Of a stretch of 64,000 nt of DNA, positions 50,501 through 58,747 are shown in pieces (within the stretch, counting starts at the first letter, position 1; each line of letters starts with the position of its first letter). The notes beneath the pieces are model-generated. The model was not told the DNA's origin. It was given only the letters and a program-made list of their open reading frames with translations, and did not search any database. The stretch lies in NCBI RefSeq assembly GCF_002001105.1, contig NZ_MUNP01000037.1, forward strand, positions 39,553-103,552, written 5' to 3'. A program made the position numbers and the translations under genes. This DNA comes from Rhodanobacter sp. C06 (lineage in GTDB: Bacteria > Pseudomonadota > Gammaproteobacteria > Xanthomonadales > Rhodanobacteraceae).

Positions 50501-50657
50501 GATGGCGGCGGTGGGAATCGGCCAGGCGGAGGCCCTGGCCGAGGCAGACGTGCTGTTGTCGAACATCGCCGCGTTCGACATCGGCCGAATAACAACGACA
50601 AGCGGCCCATCGGCTCGGCTTCCCGCCGCTGCCGCATCACCATGCAACCAGAACTGA
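47574..50657 (+). CDS. Bifunctional GH65 disaccharide phosphorylase / beta-phosphoglucomutase fusion
   Basis: A 1027-residue cytoplasmic protein (no signal peptide). Residues ~20-790 form a GH65 enzyme (maltose/trehalose/kojibiose phosphorylase type): an N-terminal beta-sandwich with FALANGSLGVRGGLEE, then the (alpha/alpha)6 barrel with GHCFWDAEVFMLPVL and catalytic acid E510 in TGPDEYSALVDNNHYTN. HWHPLTIYRHQVCKQADTVL is the phosphate-loop region. Residues ~796-1000 form a HAD beta-phosphoglucomutase: D803 and D805 in FDLDGVLADT, then ASASRN, SKPDPEIF and VEDAAAG. Phosphorolysis would give beta-glucose 1-phosphate, converted in the same chain to glucose 6-phosphate. The start is GTG at 47574 after GAGGGG. 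Trehalose is the likely substrate from the neighbours, but maltose, kojibiose or nigerose are possible. Confidence 0.93.
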   Translation: MQTHDAAPPVLSADAGTAPHAAPVVDPWQLVHRGHDRAGFAQDESLFALANGSLGVRGGLEEDDSPSQGCFLAGVWERSTIAYHERFTGYARATDTRVPVADASRIRLRLGDASIRLDEGEWLALERRLDLRAGCYRRTLRWRARGGGTLEITAERLVVLDRPGLLAIRYRVRSLDYRGPIALESAIDTARAAVGQGDDPRIGAHLHGGLQLHDAQAGADLAWVAQHTTHSDIRLVCAQTHRLTDPALSFRNAARTPHGVVQNFVGQLAPGSEVVLEKFAAWAWSQPEAAAAVDPVLLSSVTETLASAGHAGFPSLLAGQAGQLDALWRATDLAIDGAPEVEQALRFNLFQLFQSGSRDDHGSVAAKGLTGEGYEGHCFWDAEVFMLPVLATAAPQLARHMLAWRHATLDRARAHARELNHARGALYPWRTIAGDECSAYFPGGSAQYHINADIAWAIRLYVDASGDEVFLRDMGTEMLCETARIWLQVGHFNPRRGGAFCIPEVTGPDEYSALVDNNHYTNRMAQRHLRDAAATVAWLAAEHPAEHAALAARIDLAADEAAEWQRAADAMYLPVDAELGIFPQDDGFLDKPRLTPAQMRDPALRPLLLHWHPLTIYRHQVCKQADTVLALVMAGEDVDTAAKRRNLDYYEGVTVHDSTLSASSFAVLAAEVGRDAEAYRYFLDTLRVDLDDSHGNAGHGLHMAAMAGSWLALGWGFGGLRVHGGQPALAPQLPAAWKSYRFGLRWRDAQLRIEADATGVRYTLVEGSALDFLHRGQPQRLRKGESLQLPHPSAHPLKAVIFDLDGVLADTAVLHRAAWQQLAAEIDAPFDEAIAERMKGVDRMGSLEILLERAPRRYSDAEKAELAARKNARYVELIGTLTPDNLLPGARVAVESVRHAGLKTALASASRNAPQLLDRLGIAGLFDCIVDANRIARSKPDPEIFLAAAAGLGLAPTDCLGVEDAAAGIASIHAAGMAAVGIGQAEALAEADVLLSNIAAFDIGRITTTSGPSARLPAAAASPCNQN

Positions 50658-50671
50658 TGGGGAGTCAGAAC

Positions 50672-53200
50672 ATGAGCACTCGGATATTCACAAGCTTGAC
50701 CCTGTCCGCGGCGATCGCGGCCGCCCTCGCCTCCGGCACTGCGCTGGCGCAGGACAACGGCCAGACCGCCAGCGGCACGCCAGCCACGGCGAACGCCACG
50801 CAGAACGCCGGCAAGAACACGAAGAACGGCAAGTCCGTGCAGGCGCTGGAACAGGTCGTCGTCACCGGTTCGGCGAACACCGCAGGCGTGCGCAAGATCG
50901 ACGCCAGCTATTCGATCACCACCGCCACGGCCGCGCAGATCCAGCAGGACAACCCGCGCAGCGCCGCCGACCTGCTGAAGATCGCGCCCGGCGTATGGCC
51001 CGAGTCCACCGGCGGCCAGACCGGCGCCAACATCGAGATCGCCGGCTTCCCGGGCGGCGGCGACGCGCCGTTCTACACCAACCAGATCATGGGCACGCCG
51101 CTGTACGGCATGCCCTCGCTGTCGTTCTTCGAGCAGAGCTCGATGTTCCGCCTCGACGACACCGTCGACCACGTGGAGCTCCTGCTGGGCGGCCCGTCGG
51201 TGGTGTTCGGCGACGGCCAGATCGGCCTCACCTCCAACTACATCCTCAAGCAGGGCACCGACACGCCGTCCGGCAGCATCGGCGTCACCTACGGCACCGA
51301 GAACCTCAAGCGGGTCGACGGCTTCTACGGCTTCCCGATCGGCAAGGGTGGCTGGTACGGCAGCGTGGGCGGCTTCTACCGCGAGTCCAACGGCGTGCGC
51401 GATCCGCAGTTCCCCGCCGACAAGGGCGGCCAGCTCACCGCCACACTGACCAAGGATTGGGACAACGGTTCGCTGGTGTTCTGGGCGCGCGGCCTCGACG
51501 ACAAGAACCAGTTCATCACCCCGATCCCGCTGATCCAGACCGGCTCCGGCCAGTTCACCGCCTACCCGGGCTTCGACCCGCAGACCGACACCTACTACAG
51601 CAAGGCGATGCAGCACGTGTACCTGGAGAGCTATCCGGGCGGCGGCACCAGCGCGAACCTCGCCGACGGCCGCGGCGCCCAGCTCGGCTTCTTCGGCGCG
51701 AACTTCGACTGGGACTTCGGCAACGGCTGGACGGTCAGCGACAAGTTCCTGGTCGACGGCGGCAACATGGACACCAATGCGCTGTTCTCCGGCTCCAATC
51801 CGCAGACGCTGAGTTCGTGGGAAAGCGGCAACGGCGTGCCCGCCGGTGCAGTCGCCACCGCCAGCTACACCAACGGTTCGGGCATCGTCACCGACCCGAA
51901 CGCGGACGTGATCAGCCAGGGCTGGTGGCACATCCACAAGAACATCAAGAGCGCGGTCAACGACTTCCGCATCAGCAAGGAGTTGTTCGAGGGCAACACG
52001 CTGACCGCCGGCCTGTACCTGGCGCACTACACCGACAACGACCGCTGGTCGCTCGGCAACCCGATGCTGATGAGCAACACGCCGAACGCCACGCCGATTG
52101 CGGTGAGCTACGTGCAGGGCGGCCAGACCTACCAGGTCACCAACGCGCAGGGCCTGATCTACAACGGCGGCTTCAACATCACCGAGAACGGCGTGGCCAC
52201 CAACAAGGCGTTCTACCTGTCCGACACCTGGAAGCTCGACCGGTGGATCCTCGACGCCTCGGCGCGGCTGGAGAACGAGGACGCGCACAACACCGTGTGC
52301 AACCTCTCGAACGTCAACATCGACGGCAACCCGAACACGCTGTACGACAACAGTGTGTCGATGTGCAACGGCACCTACTCCCGCACCGACTACAACAAGA
52401 CCCACACCTCGTGGACGGCCGGCGCCACCTACAAGATCCAGGACGACATGGCGCTCTACGCCCGCGCCAACAAGGGCGTGCACTTCAACAGTTTCGACGA
52501 CATGCGCGGCAGCGTCACCGGCGACACGCCGCCGGTGCTGAAGATCCAGAACTTCGAGGTGGGCTGGAAGTACCAGATCCCGCTGTTCAGCGCCGACATC
52601 TCGTTCTACCACCGCCAGTTCGACGGACTGAGCTACCAGCCCTCGACGCTTGGCGTGCCGTTCGGCAGCAAGTCCACCTATGGTTCGGACACCAAGGGCA
52701 TCAACTTCAACCTGCACGCGAACACGCCGGACCAGATGTTCTCGGTGACCGCGGTCGGCAACTGGATGGAAGGCCACTACACGCACTTCGAGGGCGACGC
52801 GGTGTTCTCCGGCCTCAACGGCATCTTCTACGGCACTTACCAGGGCAAGCAGCTGCAGCGCCAGCCCAAGTTCCAGATGCGCCTGACCCCGGCCCTGCGC
52901 TTCCCCACCGCCTACGGCGACCTGCGGCTGTGGGTGACGATGGAGTACGTGGGCAACCACACCCAGGACCAGCTGGCCCTGCAGCAACTGGGCACCTACA
53001 CCGACTTCAGCGTGGGCGCGCAGTACAACTACGGGCCGCACTGGCTGTTCACCCTGGTCGGCTCCAACGTCACCGACGCGCTGGGCCTCACCGAGTCGAA
53101 CTCCCGCATCGCGGGTTCGGCGGCCGGCGCGTCGGGCGTGATCCTCGCCCGCCCGCTGGAGGGCCACGAGTACAACCTGCAGGTGAAGTACCAGTTCTGA
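50672..53200 (+). CDS. TonB-dependent receptor of the sugar locus
   Basis: An 842-residue outer-membrane transporter. Signal peptide MSTRIFTSLTLSAAIAAALA ends near ALAQD. An Asn/Thr/Lys-rich spacer leads to the TonB box LEQVVVTGSAN. The plug contains SAADLLKIAPGVWPESTGGQ, and the barrel ends in Phe (YNLQVKYQF). It starts 14 bp after the GH65 fusion gene with GGGAG, so it is the second gene of the LacI-controlled operon. The likely role is import of the disaccharide or an oligosaccharide across the outer membrane, as in the carbohydrate loci of Xanthomonas. Confidence 0.92.
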   Translation: MSTRIFTSLTLSAAIAAALASGTALAQDNGQTASGTPATANATQNAGKNTKNGKSVQALEQVVVTGSANTAGVRKIDASYSITTATAAQIQQDNPRSAADLLKIAPGVWPESTGGQTGANIEIAGFPGGGDAPFYTNQIMGTPLYGMPSLSFFEQSSMFRLDDTVDHVELLLGGPSVVFGDGQIGLTSNYILKQGTDTPSGSIGVTYGTENLKRVDGFYGFPIGKGGWYGSVGGFYRESNGVRDPQFPADKGGQLTATLTKDWDNGSLVFWARGLDDKNQFITPIPLIQTGSGQFTAYPGFDPQTDTYYSKAMQHVYLESYPGGGTSANLADGRGAQLGFFGANFDWDFGNGWTVSDKFLVDGGNMDTNALFSGSNPQTLSSWESGNGVPAGAVATASYTNGSGIVTDPNADVISQGWWHIHKNIKSAVNDFRISKELFEGNTLTAGLYLAHYTDNDRWSLGNPMLMSNTPNATPIAVSYVQGGQTYQVTNAQGLIYNGGFNITENGVATNKAFYLSDTWKLDRWILDASARLENEDAHNTVCNLSNVNIDGNPNTLYDNSVSMCNGTYSRTDYNKTHTSWTAGATYKIQDDMALYARANKGVHFNSFDDMRGSVTGDTPPVLKIQNFEVGWKYQIPLFSADISFYHRQFDGLSYQPSTLGVPFGSKSTYGSDTKGINFNLHANTPDQMFSVTAVGNWMEGHYTHFEGDAVFSGLNGIFYGTYQGKQLQRQPKFQMRLTPALRFPTAYGDLRLWVTMEYVGNHTQDQLALQQLGTYTDFSVGAQYNYGPHWLFTLVGSNVTDALGLTESNSRIAGSAAGASGVILARPLEGHEYNLQVKYQF

Positions 53201-53214
53201 GGAGGCTGTGCTCT

Positions 53215-53250
53215 CGCTCGTCATCCCGGCGCAGGCCGGTATGACGAGCG
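53215..53250. repeat. Extragenic palindrome, TCATCCCGGC type
   Basis: CGCTCGTCATCCCGGC pairs with GCCGGTATGACGAGCG (one mismatch) over a 4-nt centre, 14 bp after the TonB receptor stop codon. This TCATnCCGGC...GCCGGnATGA word resembles widespread proteobacterial dispersed palindromes. Confidence 0.7.
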
Positions 53251-53298
53251 GGAAGCCCACTGTTCAGACGCTTCCTGAGCTAACGTTTACCCCGCGTA

Positions 53299-53338
53299 GC
53301 GGCCCGGACTGCGCGATGGCGGTCCGGGCCGCCTTTTT
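53299..53338 (+). terminator. Rho-independent terminator inside the sugar locus
   Basis: GCGGCCCGGAC pairs perfectly with GTCCGGGCCGC around a 12-nt loop and is followed by CTTTTTCG. It lies between the TonB receptor gene and the MFS gene, so it would end or attenuate the first transcript. Confidence 0.85.
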
Positions 53339-53365
53339 CGTCGCGGCCACCTGCACGAGGTGCGC

Positions 53366-54634
53366 ATGAATCGTTTCCGCATGATCGCCGCGCTCGCGCT
53401 GACCTACGTGGTCTTCGCGATCCTGCTCAACAGCGTGGGCACGGTGATCCTGCAATCGATCGCCAGCTTCGGCGTCGGCAAGACCGAGGCCAGCCTGCTT
53501 GAACTGTTCAAGGACCTCACCATCGCCGTGGTCTCCTTCGGCGTGGCCTCCTTCCTGCCGCTGATCGGCTACCGGCGCGCGATGATCCTGGCGCTGGCCC
53601 TGCTCGGCGTCGCCTGCGTGCTGATGCCGCTGTTCCCCGGCTTCCGCACCACCGAGGTGCTGTTCACCTGCGTCGGCATCTCGTTCGCGCTGGCCAAGGT
53701 CGGCGTGTATTCCTCGATCGGCCTGCTCACCGCCGACCGCGCGGCGCACGGCCGCCTCACCTCGACGATCGAGGGCACCTTCATGCTCGGCGTGCTGGCC
53801 GGCAACTGGCTGTTCAGCGCGTTCATCAACCACGCCGATCCCGCCGACCTGGCGTGGCTCAACGTGTACTGGGTGCTGGCCGTGCTGTGCGTACTGGTGA
53901 TCGCCCTGCTCGCCACTTCGCGCATGGACGAGTCGGCGGCGCACAACGTGCACACCTCGACCATGAAGGGTTCGCTGGTCGAGATGTTGCAGCTGTTCGT
54001 GCGGCCGCTGGTCTACGTGTTCCTGATCTCGGCCTTCCTCTACGTGCTGATCGAGCAGAGCTTCTCCACCTGGCTGCCGACCTTCAACAACGAGATCCTC
54101 AAGCTGCCGAACGCGATGAGCATCCAGCTCGCCAGCATCCTGCCCGGCGCGATCGCGCTGGGGCGGCTGGCCGCCGGCCAGGCGCTGCGGCGGATGCACT
54201 GGTACACCTTGCTCAACATCTGCGTGGTCGGCATGGCCGCGATCGTGATCGTGAGCCTGCCGCTGGCGCGCAACATCGTGCCGAACGCCCACGTCAGCTG
54301 GGGCAACGCGCCCGTCGCCGCCTGGCTGTTCCCGCTGGTGGGCCTGCTGATGGCGCCGATCTACCCGGTGATCAACTCGGTGGTGCTGAGCTCGCTGCCC
54401 AAGCCCGCGCACGCGGCGATGACCGGGCTGATCGTGATCTTTTCCGCACTGGGCGGCACCCTGGGTTCGCGCATCACCGCGATCGTGTTCGCCCGCTCCA
54501 ACGGCATCGATGCGTTTTATTTCTCGCTGCTGCCGATGAGCCTGATCCTCATTGCGCTGTTTTTCTTCAAGCGCGAAACCGACCGCCACGGCATGGCCGT
54601 GGCGACGCCAGCCATCCGCCTCGCGGCGAAATAG
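53366..54634 (+). CDS. MFS sugar permease
   Basis: A 422-residue inner-membrane transporter with 12 predicted helices. The loop between helices 2 and 3 carries LIGYRRAMILALALLG, and the second half has ALGRLAAGQALRRMHW, the repeated MFS-type signature. It resembles the FucP/GlcP-like sugar carriers of xanthomonads. ATG 53366 follows GAGG by 6 nt; an in-frame GTG at 53360 adds two residues. It is placed between the outer-membrane receptor and the periplasmic glycosidases, so it probably imports the disaccharide or the glucose released from it. Substrate is not shown by sequence. Confidence 0.88.
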   Translation: MNRFRMIAALALTYVVFAILLNSVGTVILQSIASFGVGKTEASLLELFKDLTIAVVSFGVASFLPLIGYRRAMILALALLGVACVLMPLFPGFRTTEVLFTCVGISFALAKVGVYSSIGLLTADRAAHGRLTSTIEGTFMLGVLAGNWLFSAFINHADPADLAWLNVYWVLAVLCVLVIALLATSRMDESAAHNVHTSTMKGSLVEMLQLFVRPLVYVFLISAFLYVLIEQSFSTWLPTFNNEILKLPNAMSIQLASILPGAIALGRLAAGQALRRMHWYTLLNICVVGMAAIVIVSLPLARNIVPNAHVSWGNAPVAAWLFPLVGLLMAPIYPVINSVVLSSLPKPAHAAMTGLIVIFSALGGTLGSRITAIVFARSNGIDAFYFSLLPMSLILIALFFFKRETDRHGMAVATPAIRLAAK

Positions 54635-54650
54635 CGCCGGCGACGCACTC

Positions 54651-56471
54651 GTGTCCACGCCCGCACCCATGTCGCTCGATGCCCTGCGCCAGGTCGGTGC
54701 GCTGCTGCAGGCCGGCGAGCTGCGCGGCGCGCACGAACGCCTGCAAGCCATCGTCGCGGCGCATCCGGACTGCGTGGAGGCGCTGCGCCTGCTCGGCGGC
54801 CTGCGCCTGGGCTTCGGCGATGCCGAAGGCGCCGAGGCGTTGCTGCGCCGGGCGCTGGGGCTGGACCCGGGCTGGGCACCCACGCTCGCCACGCTGGGCG
54901 AGCTGCTGCTGGCCGCCGGCCGCGACGACGAGGCCGAAGCGTTGCTGCGCCGCGCGGCCACGAAGCTGCCGCAAGCCGCCTTGCGGCTGGCTCGCCATTG
55001 CAACGAGCGCCAACGCCCGGCCGAGGCGCTGGCCTTGCTCGCACCGCTGTGTGCCGCCGGCGCAGTCGAGGCCGAACTGGCCGCGCAGCACGTGGCGGCG
55101 CTGGCGGCGCTGGGGCGTGCCGATGAAGCCGCGGATTTCCATCGCCGCGCGGCGGAAGCCGCGCCCGACAACCCGGTTGCCGCGCAGGCGCTGGCGATCG
55201 CGCTCGCCGCCTGCGGCCGCCACGCCGAGGCCGAACGCGCCGCCACGCGCGCGCTGGCGCCCGGCCGCGTGAGCGCCGCCGCCCACTTCACCCGCGCGCG
55301 CAGCCTGCTCGCGCTGGGCGAGTTCGCGCGTGCGGAGACGGACCTGCGCGAGGGCCTGCGGCTGGAGCCGCGCCACGCCGAGGCGCACGACCATCTCGCG
55401 CGGCTGGTGTGGATGCGCAGCGGCGATCTCGCCGAAACCACCGCCGCGCTCGATGCCGCGCTGCACCGGTTTCCCGGCGACGAAACCCTGCTCGCCGCCA
55501 AGGCCGCGATCCTGCAGGGCGCGGGCGATGCGCGCGGCGCCTGGGCCTGCCTCGCCGAGTCCGCCGCCCGCGCGCAGGCCACGCCGTCCCTGCTGGTGCG
55601 CGCGGGCCTTTCCGCGCTGGAGTTCGAACCCGCCACCGCGCTCGCGCTGGCCGAACGCGCGCTGCGGCGTTCGCCTGCCAGCACGCCCGCGCGCAGCCTG
55701 CTGGCCGCCGCCCTGCTCGGCATCGGCGATGCGCAGCGCGCGCTAGCGCATTGCGAACTCCTGCTCGCCGACGCGCCGGACGACCAGTACCTGGTCGCGC
55801 TGCAGACCACCGCGTGGCGCCTGCTCGGCGACCCGCGCCACGACGCGTACTGCGACTACGCGCAGCTGGTGCAGCCGTACCGTCTGCAGGCGCCGGCCGG
55901 CTGGAGCAGCCTCGCCGGCTTCCTCGCCGACCTGAAGCGCAGCCTTGAACGCCTGCACGATCCGAACGGCCATCCGCTGCTGTTCCAGTCGCTGCGCCAC
56001 GGCACCGAGACCACAGCGGACCTGGCCCGCCTCGCCGATCCGGTGATCCAGGCACTGTTCCAGGCCTTCGACGCGCCGATCCGCGATTACATGGCTTTCG
56101 TCGGCCACGGCGACGACGCGCTGCGCCGGCGCAACCACGGCCACTACCGTTTCAACGGCAGCTGGTCGGTGCGCCTGCGCAGCGCGGGCTTCCACGCCAA
56201 CCACGTGCATCCGCGCGGCTGGATCTCCTCGGCCTGCTACATCGACCTGCCCGACAGCATGGCCGGCAGCGGCACCACCGACGGCTGCCTCGCCTTCGGC
56301 GAACCCGGCATCCTCACCGCGCCGCCGCTGCACGCGCAGCACGTGGTGCGCCCCGAGCCCGGCCTGCTGGTGTTGTTCCCTTCTTACGCCTGGCACGGCA
56401 CGGTGCCGTTCCGCAGCGAGCAGGCGAGGCTCACGGTGGCCTTCGACGCGGTGCCGGGAGAGCGGCCATGA
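54651..56471 (+). CDS. TPR protein with putative 2OG-Fe(II) oxygenase domain
   Basis: 606 residues. About ten TPR-like helical repeats occupy residues ~10-390 (e.g. ALRLLGGLRLGFGDAEGAEA, HFTRARSLLALGEFARAETD). The C-terminal ~200 residues look like the uncharacterised 2OG-Fe(II) oxygenase family found behind TPRs: FHANHVHPRGWISSACYIDL, then LLVLFPSYAWHGTVPF and a final arginine in SEQARLTVAFDAV. These supply candidate metal histidines (in NHVHPRG and AWHGT) and the 2-oxoglutarate arginine. The start is GTG at 54651 (ATG 54669 is possible). There is no signal peptide. It is coupled to the next glycosidase gene by a 4-nt overlap. Its role in sugar use is unknown. Confidence 0.82.
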   Translation: MSTPAPMSLDALRQVGALLQAGELRGAHERLQAIVAAHPDCVEALRLLGGLRLGFGDAEGAEALLRRALGLDPGWAPTLATLGELLLAAGRDDEAEALLRRAATKLPQAALRLARHCNERQRPAEALALLAPLCAAGAVEAELAAQHVAALAALGRADEAADFHRRAAEAAPDNPVAAQALAIALAACGRHAEAERAATRALAPGRVSAAAHFTRARSLLALGEFARAETDLREGLRLEPRHAEAHDHLARLVWMRSGDLAETTAALDAALHRFPGDETLLAAKAAILQGAGDARGAWACLAESAARAQATPSLLVRAGLSALEFEPATALALAERALRRSPASTPARSLLAAALLGIGDAQRALAHCELLLADAPDDQYLVALQTTAWRLLGDPRHDAYCDYAQLVQPYRLQAPAGWSSLAGFLADLKRSLERLHDPNGHPLLFQSLRHGTETTADLARLADPVIQALFQAFDAPIRDYMAFVGHGDDALRRRNHGHYRFNGSWSVRLRSAGFHANHVHPRGWISSACYIDLPDSMAGSGTTDGCLAFGEPGILTAPPLHAQHVVRPEPGLLVLFPSYAWHGTVPFRSEQARLTVAFDAVPGERP

Positions 56472-58747
56472 AATGCGCCCTGCTTGCAGGCGCCTGGCTG
56501 GCGCTGGTTGCGCCGATCGTGTGCGCCACCGACGACGCGGGCTGGCAGCTCGATGCCAGCTCGGCGGATTTCGCCCACTACTTTCCGGGCCAGCTCGGCA
56601 ACGGCTACGTCGCCACCTTCAGCGACCCGCGCGGCACCCAGGGCACGCTTGCGTACATGGTCGGCCTGATGGACGAGACGCCGGGCGACATCGCGCGACC
56701 CGCAGCGATCCCCGGCTGGCTGGGCATCGACTATTCCACCGGCGACTCGCAAGCCGGCCACTACTGGCTCAACCAGGTCGAACCCGACCCCGCCACGTTC
56801 CGCGATTATCGCCAGACGCTGGACCTGCGCCGCGGCGTGCTGACCACGCGCTACCGCTATCTCGACCACGGCCGCAACACGCGCATCGCGGTGACCAGCT
56901 TCGTGAGCCAGGCCGATCCGCATCTCGCCGTCACGCAACTGGCGATCACGCCGGAATACGACGGCACGGCGGAGCTGTCGCTCACGCTGGACACCTGGGC
57001 GCCGCACCAGCCGCGCCTGCCGCTGGCGCAACTGGACGGCCAAATGACGCAGGAGGCGCTGGCGGCGAACAACCTGCAGATCCGGCCGCTCCCGCCGGCC
57101 ACCGCCGACCGCGCGCCACTGTGGTACCACGGCGACGTGCAGGTGCTGGACGCCAGCGGCGACGCCCGCGCCTACACCATGGCGCTGGATGGCCGCGCGG
57201 CGCACGGGCCGCGCATGGCGATGGCGGTGGCCGTCGGCCGGTCCGACAACGTCGTGCCCAGCGAGGCGAATTACCGCCGCGACCCGTACCGGATGGCGCT
57301 GGACCTGCGCGTGCCGGTGCGCAAGGGCCAGACCTACGTGTTCACCAAATACGTCGCGTTGTCGCGCGACGGCTGGGGCGGCGACGCGGCCGCCGATCTC
57401 GCGCTGGCGCGCGCCGCACGCACGCGCGGCTTCGACGCGCTGCTGGCCGATCAGGCCGCCGCCTGGGCAAAGCTGTGGCGCAGCGACATCGAGATCGACG
57501 GCGCCCCCGACGCCCAGCGCATGGTGCATGCCGACCTCTACTACCTGCTTTCCAACGTCGCCCCCGATACCGCCTGGGCCGCCGGCGCCTGCGGCCTCTC
57601 CACCGGCTACGCCGGCCATGTGTTCTGGGACAGCGACACCTGGCTGATGCCGGCCCTGCTGCTGTTGCATCCGGCGCGCGCGAAATCGTTGGTGATGTTC
57701 CGCGCGCGCGCGCTGCCGGCGGCGCGGGCGCGCGCGCAGGCACGCGGCCTGCAAGGCGCCATGTACCCGTGGGAGGCCGACCCGGAGACCGGCACCGAGC
57801 AGACGCCGCACGCCGCCCATGTGCTGGGCGAGCGCGAGATCCATGTCACCGCCGACGTCGCCATCGCCCAGTGGCAGTACTGGCTCGCCAGCGGCGACGA
57901 GGACTGGCTGAAACGGCATGGCTGGCCGGTGATCCGCGCCGTGGCCGAGTTCTGGGCCAGCCGCGCCACCTGGGTCCCCGCGCGGCACCGCTACGAGATC
58001 CTGCACGTCACCTCGGTGGACGAGGATTACAACGACGTGCCCAACGACACCTACACCAACCTCGCCGCGATCAAGGCGTTGCGCATCGCGACCGCGGCGG
58101 CGAAGCAGGTGGGCGCGGCCGCCGATCCGCGATGGGCCAGGGTCGCCGACGGCATCTACGTGCCGATGGCCGCCGACGGCAGCCATCACCTGGACTTCGA
58201 CCCCAGCGTGCCGCACGACCGCGACACCTGGGGCGGCAGCTCGCTGCCGATGCTGGCGCTGCCGTCGCTGGACGTGGCGATGAGCCCCGCGCTGCGCCGC
58301 GCCGATTACGCCTACGCGGTCGCCCCCGTGCGCCGTTCCACCCGGGACCCCAACAGCATGGGCCTCGCCCCGCTGTCGATCGCCGCCGCCACCGCCGGCG
58401 AAACCGCCGATGCCGACGACTGGTTCGAGCGCAACCTGCATGCGCGGGTGGTGCAGCCACCGTTCGCCGTGCGCACCGAGACCGCGCACAACAACACCGG
58501 CTATTTCCTCACCGCCAGCGGCGGCATGCTGCAGAACATCCTCTACGGCTTCACCGGCCTGCGCATAGAGCCAAAGGGACTGGTGCCGACGTATCCGCCG
58601 ATGCTGCCCGCGCGCTGGACGGCACTGACGCTGCGCAACCTTACCTTCCGTGGCCGGCTCTATGACATCAGCATCCGACGCGGCGCCGACGGCAAACCCG
58701 TGCTGTCGATGACCGCCACGCCATCCACCGGGAATCCCAGCCCATGA
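56468..58747 (+). CDS. Exported GH65-type glycosidase (acid trehalase-like)
   Basis: A 759-residue secreted enzyme. Signal peptide MKCALLAGAWLALVAPIVCA, then a GH65-like arrangement: an N-terminal beta-domain with GQLGNGYVATFSD, the FWDSDTWLMPALLLLHP segment of the (alpha/alpha)6 barrel, and the catalytic-acid region VTSVDEDYNDVPNDTYTN, with E519 at the position of the phosphorylase Glu. The phosphate-loop residues seen in the fusion enzyme are not conserved. This favours a hydrolase such as acid trehalase or the ATH1/PGGHG type over a phosphorylase. Location is periplasmic or surface. It is coupled by ATGA overlaps to the genes on both sides. Confidence 0.85.
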   Translation: MKCALLAGAWLALVAPIVCATDDAGWQLDASSADFAHYFPGQLGNGYVATFSDPRGTQGTLAYMVGLMDETPGDIARPAAIPGWLGIDYSTGDSQAGHYWLNQVEPDPATFRDYRQTLDLRRGVLTTRYRYLDHGRNTRIAVTSFVSQADPHLAVTQLAITPEYDGTAELSLTLDTWAPHQPRLPLAQLDGQMTQEALAANNLQIRPLPPATADRAPLWYHGDVQVLDASGDARAYTMALDGRAAHGPRMAMAVAVGRSDNVVPSEANYRRDPYRMALDLRVPVRKGQTYVFTKYVALSRDGWGGDAAADLALARAARTRGFDALLADQAAAWAKLWRSDIEIDGAPDAQRMVHADLYYLLSNVAPDTAWAAGACGLSTGYAGHVFWDSDTWLMPALLLLHPARAKSLVMFRARALPAARARAQARGLQGAMYPWEADPETGTEQTPHAAHVLGEREIHVTADVAIAQWQYWLASGDEDWLKRHGWPVIRAVAEFWASRATWVPARHRYEILHVTSVDEDYNDVPNDTYTNLAAIKALRIATAAAKQVGAAADPRWARVADGIYVPMAADGSHHLDFDPSVPHDRDTWGGSSLPMLALPSLDVAMSPALRRADYAYAVAPVRRSTRDPNSMGLAPLSIAAATAGETADADDWFERNLHARVVQPPFAVRTETAHNNTGYFLTASGGMLQNILYGFTGLRIEPKGLVPTYPPMLPARWTALTLRNLTFRGRLYDISIRRGADGKPVLSMTATPSTGNPSP

